From DASWJQ01 sp036397095 (GTDB taxonomy: Bacteria; Chloroflexota; Anaerolineae; Anaerolineales; E44-bin32), in the NCBI GenBank assembly GCA_036397095.1, contig DASWJQ010000099.1, positions 1 to 64,000 on the forward strand: a stretch of DNA of 64,000 nucleotides, given 5' to 3'. Made by a program: the position numbers and the translations under genes. The notes under the pieces are model-generated. The model was not told the origin of the DNA. It did no database searches and saw only the letters and a list, made by a program, of their open reading frames with translations. Positions 8,679-15,531 of this stretch are shown here, piece by piece. Each line of letters begins with the position of its first letter. Positions within the stretch are counted from its first letter, which is position 1.

Positions 8679-9884
8679 TTAGTGCCCATGACTATTTCCT
8701 TCGCCTGCGGCTCCCGGCCCGGGACCCAGCCAACCGGTCCAGGCGGGGAAGGTGCTCGCTCGGCTGGCCACCCAAGCCGCCAACCCGGTCGTGAGGGGGA
8801 CGGCCGCCACCAATCCAACGGAGCCGACCAACGTGCGCACCACTTCTTCGGCCAGGATCGCCCGATTTACCGCCAGCGCAAGCGGCTCGGCCGACAGGCT
8901 GAAGAGCAGCAACAGCGGCAGCGAAGCGCCAACGTAGGCCAGGACCAGCGTATTGACGGTGGCCGCCACATGATCCTGGCCGATCACCATCGCTCGCTGG
9001 TAAAGCGCCCGTGGCTCAAGCGAAGGCCGGGCCCGCTTCAGTTCGAACACTGCCGAGACCTGGCTGATGGTCAGATCGTCAAGCACACCCAGCGCACCAA
9101 TGATCATCGCACCGAGCAGCAGGCCTTGCAGGTTGATTGGCCGGCCGGCGAATTGCTGCAGAAATAGTGTCTCCTCCGACCCCGTTCCGCTCAAGCGCGC
9201 CAACCCAACAAACAGCGCCGCCAGCAGGCCCGTAAGGATCAATGCGACCAACGTGCCCAGCACAGCTGTATGCGTCTTCCAGCTCCAGCCGTAAACCAGG
9301 TACAGCGTCGTCGCCAACAATGCAAACGAACCGATGATGCTGACCAAGACCGGATCGCCACCGGCCAGGATTTGCGGCAGAATGAAGTAGATGATCACCG
9401 CCAGGCTGAGCGCCATGCCCAGCAGTCCGCGCAGACCCTTCCAGCGGCTGACGACGAGAATAAGAAGGATGAATGCCGTCAGCAGAAGCAACAGCGTTGG
9501 GGTGCGCACGTAGTCGGCGAACTGGGCGACCGGTTCGCCGCCCGGTCCGGGTGATATCGTAACCAGGATTTGGTCTCCCACCTGTAGAGCGGGCTCGACA
9601 GGTGCAACCGAGCGCCGCCCATACTCCACCTGGAACGATTGGCCCGCCTGCGGCCCGTCGAGCACCACGACCTGCCATACCTGGTAGCGCTGCACCACAC
9701 CGGCCACTTCGGCCTGACCGGCCTCGATCACCTGGGCGATCCTGGCTCGAGCGAGATCGGCCCGCAGTCCCGACGCCGCCGCTGGCATCCCCCGCTGGGC
9801 CAGCCAAATACCGATGAAGGCGCCAACAAGGATGAAAGCAACGGCGGACAGCGCAAACCAGATCGGAAACCTTGCCTGACTCAT
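8679..9884 (-). CDS. YibE/F family membrane protein
   Basis: 401 residues from ATG at 9884. A signal anchor is followed by a small extracytoplasmic domain (about residues 30-125) and then eight or so helices carrying the YibE/F landmark GALGVLDDLTISQVSAVFEL. The family is widespread in Firmicutes and Chloroflexota and is of unsettled function. The longer frame up to 9959 overlaps the ATPase gene and its extra residues are not membrane-like. GGAG lies five bases before the chosen ATG. Its place between the CbiMQO transporter and the thioredoxin suggests one operon. Confidence 0.8.
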   Translation of the reverse strand: MSQARFPIWFALSAVAFILVGAFIGIWLAQRGMPAAASGLRADLARARIAQVIEAGQAEVAGVVQRYQVWQVVVLDGPQAGQSFQVEYGRRSVAPVEPALQVGDQILVTISPGPGGEPVAQFADYVRTPTLLLLLTAFILLILVVSRWKGLRGLLGMALSLAVIIYFILPQILAGGDPVLVSIIGSFALLATTLYLVYGWSWKTHTAVLGTLVALILTGLLAALFVGLARLSGTGSEETLFLQQFAGRPINLQGLLLGAMIIGALGVLDDLTISQVSAVFELKRARPSLEPRALYQRAMVIGQDHVAATVNTLVLAYVGASLPLLLLFSLSAEPLALAVNRAILAEEVVRTLVGSVGLVAAVPLTTGLAAWVASRASTFPAWTGWLGPGPGAAGEGNSHGH

Positions 9885-9900
9885 ACGCACTCCAACAGCA

Positions 9901-10626
9901 TTAGTCCGCCCAGCCCTCCGGCTGCTCCAATCCATTGGTTTCGAGCAGCTCACGGTCACGCAGCAGTTCGGCTGTAAGGCCCTCGGCCACCACCCGACCG
10001 CCGTTGAGCACGACCGAGCGCGTCGTGAGATCGCGCACCAGCCGCATGTCGTGGGTGGCGATCAACATCGTCTGCGGCATTTCAGTCAGCAGCTCGCCCA
10101 ATTCGCGGCGGGCCCGCGGGTCGAGGCCGCCGGTCGGGTCGTCCAACGCCAGGATTTCCGGATCCATCACCAACACGCTGGCAATTGCCACCCGCTTCTT
10201 TTCGCCCTGGCTCAAGTCGTGGGGCACCCGCTTCTCGTGCCCACTCATGCCGACCGCAGCCAGCGCTTCCCCCACCTTGGATGAAATATCCGCCCGGGGC
10301 CAACCCATATGCAGTGGTCCGAAAGCCACCTCCTCCCAGACGGTTGGTGAGAACAACTGGTCGTCCGGATCTTCGAACAAAAGCCCGACGGCCGCTCGCA
10401 CCACTGGCAGATTCTCCCTGTTGACGGCCAGGCCGCACACTTTGATCTCGCCGTCGAAGGCCAGCGTCCCGTTCAGCGTGAGCAGCAAGGTTGACTTGCC
10501 GGCCCCGTTGGGTCCGATCAAGGCCACCCGCTCGCCCGGGGCCAGGTAAAGGCTGACGGAGTGCAATGCCTGGCGACCGTCAGGATACGTGTAGCTGACC
10601 GACGTCAAATCCAAGGAGTGATGCAT
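9901..10626 (-). CDS. cbiO: Energy-coupling ATPase of a cobalt/nickel transporter (CbiO)
   Basis: 241 residues. Walker A GPNGAGKST at 38-46, signature LSQGE at 138-142 and switch His192 are standard, as is the CbiO-typical region DPDDQLFSPTVWEEVAFGP. It powers the CbiM/CbiQ transporter encoded just upstream. Two positions are unusual: the Q-loop residue after Phe84 is Glu85 rather than Gln, and the residue after the Walker B Asp162 is Asp163 rather than the catalytic Glu (ALDDPTGGLD). Both are conservative swaps, so activity may be kept. Start ATG; eight bases follow the CbiQ stop. Confidence 0.88.
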   Translation of the reverse strand: MHHSLDLTSVSYTYPDGRQALHSVSLYLAPGERVALIGPNGAGKSTLLLTLNGTLAFDGEIKVCGLAVNRENLPVVRAAVGLLFEDPDDQLFSPTVWEEVAFGPLHMGWPRADISSKVGEALAAVGMSGHEKRVPHDLSQGEKKRVAIASVLVMDPEILALDDPTGGLDPRARRELGELLTEMPQTMLIATHDMRLVRDLTTRSVVLNGGRVVAEGLTAELLRDRELLETNGLEQPEGWAD

Positions 10627-10633
10627 CGCCAGG

Positions 10634-11377
10634 CTACACCCAGCCCCGTCCTTGCCACCAACACAGGATCAATCCGCCTAGCGCAGTCAGCACAAGCAGC
10701 AGGTCGCGCCCCGTCCAGCGGAGCTGGCGCCAGGTTGGGCCGTTACCCTGATAGCCGCGCGCCAACATGGCGTCATAGACCCGCTCACTGCGGTCCAGAC
10801 TCCGCAGGAACAGACTGCCCAACAGACCGCCGGTCGAAGCCAACTCGAACCAGGTCTTTCCGCCGGCCGGCCCCTTCCCCGCCGCGCGCGCCTGACGGGC
10901 CCGCAGCATACGTTCCGCTTCCTGACGGATCAGGTTCAAGTAGCGATAGGCGAACCCGATCGTGTTCACCAGCAGCCCCGGCAGGCCCAGCCGCTCCAGC
11001 CCGGTCAGGAGGTCGGTCAGCGGATAGGCGACCATCAGGATGACAAATGCCTGGATCGACAGCCAGGCGCGCGCCAGCACCGAACCCGCCTTGACCAATC
11101 CGGCGTGACTGAATGTCCAGCCCCATGGCAGCTGGCCAGCCACCTCCCCCGGTGTCGTAAAGGGAATGGCCGCCACGGCTACCACAAAGGGAAGCGCCAG
11201 CAAGGATCTGGCCAACAGACGGACCATCGAGAGCCGCAGGGCCAACGCCGCCAGCAATAGGACGCCGTAGGCTGCCAGCCATCCCGACCAGCCGCCGTCG
11301 GGCAGCAGGGCCACCCCGACGACAAAGGCCAATGTGGCAACCCAAGCGGCCCCCGGATCGATGCCGGGTTCATTCAC
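10634..11377 (-). CDS. cbiQ: CbiQ/EcfT-type transmembrane coupling protein
   Basis: 247 residues from a GTG start at 11377 that overlaps the CbiM stop as GTGA. Several hydrophobic helices are followed by the cytoplasmic coupling region with the CbiQ/EcfT Ala-Arg-Gly style motifs: ERMLRARQARAAG near the middle and YDAMLARGYQG near the C-terminus. CbiQ joins the metal-binding CbiM to the CbiO ATPase. The much longer open frame running to 12052 is the antisense-phase shadow of cbiM and its Arg/Gly-rich residues are not protein-like. Confidence 0.85.
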   Translation of the reverse strand: MNEPGIDPGAAWVATLAFVVGVALLPDGGWSGWLAAYGVLLLAALALRLSMVRLLARSLLALPFVVAVAAIPFTTPGEVAGQLPWGWTFSHAGLVKAGSVLARAWLSIQAFVILMVAYPLTDLLTGLERLGLPGLLVNTIGFAYRYLNLIRQEAERMLRARQARAAGKGPAGGKTWFELASTGGLLGSLFLRSLDRSERVYDAMLARGYQGNGPTWRQLRWTGRDLLLVLTALGGLILCWWQGRGWV

Positions 11378-12291
11378 CGACGCCGTCCGAGCCAGCCGGC
11401 GAGCAGGGTGCCCAACGCATATACAAGCAGCGTGCCAACCGCGACCGCCAGCAGGGTAGCCAGCGCCGGGCTGGCAATCCCGGGCCAAGTGTAGTCGACC
11501 AGTCCCAAGGAAGGACCGGCGGTGGCTCGTCCGGCAAAACCACCGGCGAGCGCGGCAGCTTCCAATGCGTCGGGCAGCGGCGAGGCCAGCGGCGACAGGC
11601 TGGCGAAAACCAGGGCAACGGCCAGACCCAGCACCACCCAGTTGGCTGGCCGGCCTTCGGCCTCTCTGGGTCGGACCAACGCCGGTCTTACCGCATGCAA
11701 GAAGACCAGTACAGCGACGGTGATTGCGGCTTCGACCGCGCCGATGACGGCGTGGCTGCCGGCCATCGCCGGTAAGCCAAGCCAAAGCGGGAAGGTGCCG
11801 CCGACAGCCAATTCGACCGCTGCCGCCATGGCACTCAGTTCGACCGACAACCAGGCTCCAACAAATGCCCCGGCCAGACGCCGACGCCGATCGGGCGATC
11901 GATAGCCGGCCCAATGAGCGATGGCCCAGCCGCTCAGGCAGGAGAAGACCGCCAGGTTCAGGATGTTCCAGCCCATCACCAACAGGCCACCATCTTGAAA
12001 GACCAGGCCCTGGAGCATGGTGACGGCCGTCATACTGACGACCGCGGCCCATGGGCCGATGAGCAACGCCAACAGGCTGCCCCCTAGCAGGTGGCCCGAG
12101 GTGCCCGCCGCAATTGGGAAATTAAGCGCTTGGGCAGCAAAGACAAAGGCCGCCAGCACGCCCATAAGCGGCAGTTGGCGATCGTCGCAGCTTCGGTCCG
12201 ATCGCCGCAGGGCTATCCCAATGCCTGCCAGCGCCAACAGCCATCCGAGGGCCCCCAGCCAGGCCGGCAGAAAACCATCGGGCAGATGCAT
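11374..12291 (-). CDS. cbiM: CbiM substrate-specific membrane protein with CbiN-like tail (nickel/cobalt uptake)
   Basis: 305 residues when started at ATG 12291, giving the mature N-terminus MHLPDGFL. In CbiM/NikM proteins the N-terminal Met amine and His2, together with a later His, bind the metal; in structurally studied NikM2 that His is number 67. With this start the His of GTSGHLLGG is residue 67 exactly. The six-codons-longer TTG start at 12309 would bury the N-terminus, so I reject it. After about residue 215 a PDGLE/CbiN-like segment (ASPLPDALEAAA) and one more helix follow, so M and N components are fused. Whether nickel or cobalt is carried is open. Confidence 0.9.
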   Translation of the reverse strand: MHLPDGFLPAWLGALGWLLALAGIGIALRRSDRSCDDRQLPLMGVLAAFVFAAQALNFPIAAGTSGHLLGGSLLALLIGPWAAVVSMTAVTMLQGLVFQDGGLLVMGWNILNLAVFSCLSGWAIAHWAGYRSPDRRRRLAGAFVGAWLSVELSAMAAAVELAVGGTFPLWLGLPAMAGSHAVIGAVEAAITVAVLVFLHAVRPALVRPREAEGRPANWVVLGLAVALVFASLSPLASPLPDALEAAALAGGFAGRATAGPSLGLVDYTWPGIASPALATLLAVAVGTLLVYALGTLLAGWLGRRR

Positions 12292-12311
12292 TAACCACGG
12301 TTTGGCCAACG

Positions 12312-12758
12312 TTAACCGCCCGTTCGCTTGCCGCTGGCGCGGCGACAGCCAGCACAGGTACCAATCAGGGTCAAATGGCGCAGATCTACCTGGAAGCCCG
12401 CGTGGCGCTGGATGCGTTTGGCCATCGGTATCAAGCTGTCGAGTGGCAGCTCATTCACCTGCTGACAGGCCCGGCATAGCAGGTGCGCATGGGGGTGTTT
12501 CGGATCACGCGGGGCGAAGCGATGGCTGCCGGCGCTGGAGGCGAAAGCATCCACCAGCCCCGCCCTTCGCAGGGCATCTAGCGTTCGGTAGACCGTGGCC
12601 AGATGGAGATCCGGATGCCGGCGAAGCGCCGCCTGATGAATCTGCCGAACGGTTGAATGCCCACCGAGGCCGGCCAGCGCGTCAAGGATAGCGAGCCGCT
12701 GCGCGGTCACACGCAAGCCATGCCTGCGCAGATTGTCGTCGAAGGCAGTCGCTCCCAT
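12312..12758 (-). CDS. Fur-family metalloregulator, likely of the CbiMQO genes
   Basis: 148 residues with the Fur winged helix (recognition region LHLATVYRTLDALRRAGLV, residues 51-69) and the metal-rich dimer domain: His cluster DPKHPHAH and two Cys pairs at 95/98 and 135/138, the structural zinc site. ATG at 12758 is preceded by AGGAGG. A perfect palindrome overlaps that Shine-Dalgarno, pointing to autoregulation. First gene of the run, 20 bases ahead of cbiM, so it probably represses metal uptake when the metal is plentiful (Nur-, Zur- or Fur-like). Which metal it senses cannot be read directly. Confidence 0.88.
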   Translation of the reverse strand: MGATAFDDNLRRHGLRVTAQRLAILDALAGLGGHSTVRQIHQAALRRHPDLHLATVYRTLDALRRAGLVDAFASSAGSHRFAPRDPKHPHAHLLCRACQQVNELPLDSLIPMAKRIQRHAGFQVDLRHLTLIGTCAGCRRASGKRTGG

Positions 12759-12765
12759 TTCCCTC

Positions 12766-12781
12766 CTGCAAAACTTTGCAG
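12766..12781 (-). promoter_or_regulatory. Perfect 7-2-7 palindrome at the Fur gene start, candidate operator
   Basis: The sequence CTGCAAA-AC-TTTGCAG is a perfect inverted repeat of seven-base arms. On the minus strand it lies directly before, and shares its last bases with, the Shine-Dalgarno AGGAGG of the Fur gene. An AT-rich GATAAT box lies immediately upstream. A repressor bound here would block both initiation and ribosome access. Confidence 0.55.
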
Positions 12782-12833
12782 AAGATTATCATAAGTGGAG
12801 ACGGCCTGACGGCAGTGCTTGCAAGCCCGATGT

Positions 12834-12839
12834 TATGAT
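12834..12839 (+). promoter_or_regulatory. Weak -10 candidate for the disulfide oxidoreductase
   Basis: TATGAT lies about 100 bases before the ATG at 12938, in the divergent intergenic region shared with the Fur gene. No matching -35 is seen. Confidence 0.25.
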
Positions 12840-12937
12840 CGATGCCCGCTGGCCCACCAACCGCCGGCAGGGACCTGCACAAGGCGGCCGGCGCAGCGCC
12901 AACCCATCGGCCGCCAATCGATCCTAGGAGCAGCCAA

Positions 12938-14329
12938 ATGCCCAGCCCCGAAACCTACGACGCCATCATCCTTGGCGCCGGTCAGGCAGCGCTGCCGCTG
13001 GCCCACAAACTGGCCGCAGCCGGCCGCCGGACGGCCCTGATTGAGCGGCATTGGGTCGGCGGCACATGCATTAACACCGGCTGTACCCCGACCAAGACTA
13101 TGATCGCCAGCGCCCAGGTGGCCAATCTGGCGCGGCGTGCTGGCGACTTCGGGGTCCAGGTTGGCCAGGTCCAGGTCGACTTGCCGGTCATCGTCAACCG
13201 CAAGCGCCAGATCGTCGAAAGCTTTCGTCGGCCTAACGAGCAGCGCCTCGAAGCCGCCGATGGGATTGACCTGATCTACGGCCAGGCCTACTTCAACGGC
13301 GAGCGCCAGCTCACCGTCGAAACCAGGCAGGGGGACCAGCGGTCGCTCCAAGCCGAGACCATCATTATCAATACCGGCGGCCGGCCGCAGCCACCCGCGC
13401 CTCCGGGGCTGGAGAGGCTGAAAGCGCTCGATTCGTCGGCCATGCTCGAATTGACCGAGCTACCGAGCCATCTGATCGTGTTGGGCGGAGGCTACGTCGG
13501 CGTCGAATTTGGCCAGATGTTCCGCCGCTTTGGGACTGCAGTAACCATCGTCCAGCGCGCTGCCCAGCTGCTGCCTTTCGAGGATGAAGACATCGCCGAG
13601 ACGCTGCAGGACATCCTGGCCGAGGAGGGGGTCGACCTACATCTAGGGTCCATGGCAACCGAGGCTGGTCAATCCGATCACGGCGGCATATTCCTGATGG
13701 TCGAGGCCGGCGGCAGGACCCAACGACTCGAAGGATCCCAATTGCTTGTGGCGACCGGCCGTCAGCCCAATACCGAGGCGATACGAGCCGAAGCGGCTGG
13801 CGTCGAGTTGGACGAACGAGGCTACATTCAGGTCGACAACCGGCTGCGCACGACGGCGGCGGGGATCTTCGCCGTCGGCGACGTCAAAGGCGGCCCGGCC
13901 TTCACCCATATCTCCTACGATGACCACCGCATTGTTGCCGACCAGCTGTTGGGGGACGGTTCGGCCACGACCGAAGGGCGGATGGTTCCCTACACGGTGT
14001 TTACCCAACCGCAGCTTGGCCGAATCGGGCTGACCGAAAGTCAGGCCCGCCAATCCGGCCAATCCATCGGCGTCGCCGAACTGCCCATGTCCCACGTCGC
14101 CCGGGCGATCGAGCTTGGCGACACCCGGGGCAAGATGAAAGCGGTGGTAGATCGCCAGACCCAACAGATCTTGGGCGCTGCCATTCTCGGGATGGAAGGC
14201 GGAGAGCTGATGGGGGCGCTGCAGATCGCCATGATGGCCGGGCTGCCCTATCCCCGTCTGCAGGAGGCGACCTTTGCCCACCCAACGCTTATGGAAGCCT
14301 TCAACAACCTGTTTTCTGCTGTCAACTAG
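12938..14329 (+). CDS. Class I pyridine nucleotide-disulfide oxidoreductase (MerA/RclA/Lpd-like)
   Basis: 463 residues. An FAD-binding GAGQAALP is near residue 13, the redox-active cysteines are Cys44 and Cys49 in GGTCINTGCTPTK, a second Rossmann motif GGGYVGVEFGQ binds NAD(P)H, and the C-terminal HPT (AHPTLMEAF) provides the catalytic His. It lacks the N-terminal heavy-metal domain and C-terminal vicinal Cys pair of true mercuric reductase, so the substrate is uncertain. ATG at 12938 follows TAGGAG with suitable spacing. The extra 32 codons of the longer frame are Pro-rich and were rejected. Divergent from the metal regulator. Confidence 0.85.
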   Translation: MPSPETYDAIILGAGQAALPLAHKLAAAGRRTALIERHWVGGTCINTGCTPTKTMIASAQVANLARRAGDFGVQVGQVQVDLPVIVNRKRQIVESFRRPNEQRLEAADGIDLIYGQAYFNGERQLTVETRQGDQRSLQAETIIINTGGRPQPPAPPGLERLKALDSSAMLELTELPSHLIVLGGGYVGVEFGQMFRRFGTAVTIVQRAAQLLPFEDEDIAETLQDILAEEGVDLHLGSMATEAGQSDHGGIFLMVEAGGRTQRLEGSQLLVATGRQPNTEAIRAEAAGVELDERGYIQVDNRLRTTAAGIFAVGDVKGGPAFTHISYDDHRIVADQLLGDGSATTEGRMVPYTVFTQPQLGRIGLTESQARQSGQSIGVAELPMSHVARAIELGDTRGKMKAVVDRQTQQILGAAILGMEGGELMGALQIAMMAGLPYPRLQEATFAHPTLMEAFNNLFSAVN

Positions 14330-14363
14330 GCATCAAGCTTTGGCGGCTCGCTTCTAATGGCTG

Positions 14364-14569
14364 GAACCACGAAGACCCGAAGGACACCAAGTGGTAGGTA
14401 AGGAACACAAAGAAGTGCGCTTTCAGCCTTAAGGCATCAACGCACGAAATCTTGCGGACGGCTGACGTCTGACCGCAGGCCGCTCAGTGCGATCTAGCCA
14501 TATCCCTCCCTAAGGCACCCCTTCGTGTTCCCCCCTTGACCCTTTGTGCCCTTTGACTCTTGGTGGTTC
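14364..14569. repeat. Long imperfect inverted repeat (two 55-bp arms) in a convergent intergenic gap
   Basis: The arms 14364-14418 and 14515-14569 are inverted copies matching at about 39 of 55 positions (my hand count). Each is built from purine-rich words such as GAACCAC, AAGGACAC, GGAACACAAAG on one side, with the complement on the other. The 96 bases between hold no ORF. It fills the gap between two convergent genes, so the RNA from either strand would fold into a long hairpin. It could be a transcription end structure or a MITE-like intergenic repeat. No transposase is near. Confidence 0.6.
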
Positions 14570-14583
14570 AGCTTTGCCCGCGC

Positions 14584-15531
14584 TCAGCGGCCCAGTCGGA
14601 TGCGCGGGTTGAGCGCGGCGTACAGCAAGTCGGCGGCCAGATTGGCGCCGGCGAAGGCCACCACCGTGATCATGGTGACCGCTTGCAACAGCGGTAGATC
14701 CCGGCGGTCGATGGCGAACACCATCAGCCGTCCCAGCCCCGGGTAATTGAAGACATTCTCGATCACGATCAGACCGCTAATCATCCAGCCGAGGCTGATG
14801 GCGATCACCGTGATGGTGGGCAGCAACGCGTTGCGCAACAAGTGGCGCAAGGTCACGGTCCGAGCCGGCAATCCCTTGAGTTGGGCAGTGCGGACGTAAG
14901 GCTTGTGCAGCTCCTCAATGACCCCGGCGCGCGTCAATCGGGCAATGTAGGCCAACAGCACCAGGGTGGCGGTCAGGGCCGGCAGAATCAACATTGGCAG
15001 GGCTTCGAAAAAGCCGGCCTGCAATCGAATCGAGGAATTGGCCGGCAACCAGCCGAGGCCAAAGGCGAAGACCTGAATCAGTACCAAGCCGGTGACAAAC
15101 TCGGGCAGACCGACGACCGCCAGCGAGCCGATGCTGATCACATGATCTATGGGCTTGTCCTGGTTGAGCCCGGAAACCACGCCCAGCAGCAAAGCCGTTG
15201 GCACCGACACCAGCAGCACGACCGAGGCCAGCATTAGCGAGTTGCGCAATCGCGGACTCACCAGGCCCAACACGTCGGCACCGGTGCTGAAGGACTGGCC
15301 CCAGTCGCCACGCACGAAACCCTTCAGCCAGTTGGCATACTGCACCGGCCACGGGTCGTTCAGCCCCAGCTCCTGGCGCAGCGCCTCGACCGCCGCCTCC
15401 CCGGCTTCACGTCCGAGCAAGACCCGGGCGATATCGCCCGGCAGCAATTGGGTGACGATGAAGACGATCATTGAGGTGATCAATGCCGTCAGCAACAAGA
15501 AACCGAGCCGCCTGAGCAAGTAGCGGATCAC
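14584..15531 (-). CDS. Peptide/nickel-type ABC transporter permease (DppB/OppB family)
   Basis: 315 residues with the DppB plan: an N-terminal helix, a periplasmic loop (GREAGEAAVEALRQELGL, WGQSF) and five further helices. The coupling EAA loop is around EELHKPYVRTAQLKGLP, where Gly is followed by the usual spacing. GTG at 15531 overlaps the ATPase stop (GTGA). With the downstream-reading order binding protein, DppC, double ATPase, DppB, the four genes make a complete importer for peptides or a similar solute. It is the last gene of that operon. Confidence 0.88.
   Translation of the reverse strand: MIRYLLRRLGFLLLTALITSMIVFIVTQLLPGDIARVLLGREAGEAAVEALRQELGLNDPWPVQYANWLKGFVRGDWGQSFSTGADVLGLVSPRLRNSLMLASVVLLVSVPTALLLGVVSGLNQDKPIDHVISIGSLAVVGLPEFVTGLVLIQVFAFGLGWLPANSSIRLQAGFFEALPMLILPALTATLVLLAYIARLTRAGVIEELHKPYVRTAQLKGLPARTVTLRHLLRNALLPTITVIAISLGWMISGLIVIENVFNYPGLGRLMVFAIDRRDLPLLQAVTMITVVAFAGANLAADLLYAALNPRIRLGR

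Noticed and set aside
11378..12052. N-terminal extension of the CbiQ frame
   Set aside because: It lies over cbiM in another phase and is low-quality Arg/Gly sequence; the GTG at 11377 overlapping the cbiM stop is the real start.
12938..14329. True mercuric reductase
   Set aside because: The N-terminal metal-binding domain and the C-terminal Cys pair are missing, and no mer regulator or transporter is near.
14364..14569. Insertion sequence
   Set aside because: No transposase frame lies inside or next to the inverted repeat and no target duplication is visible.
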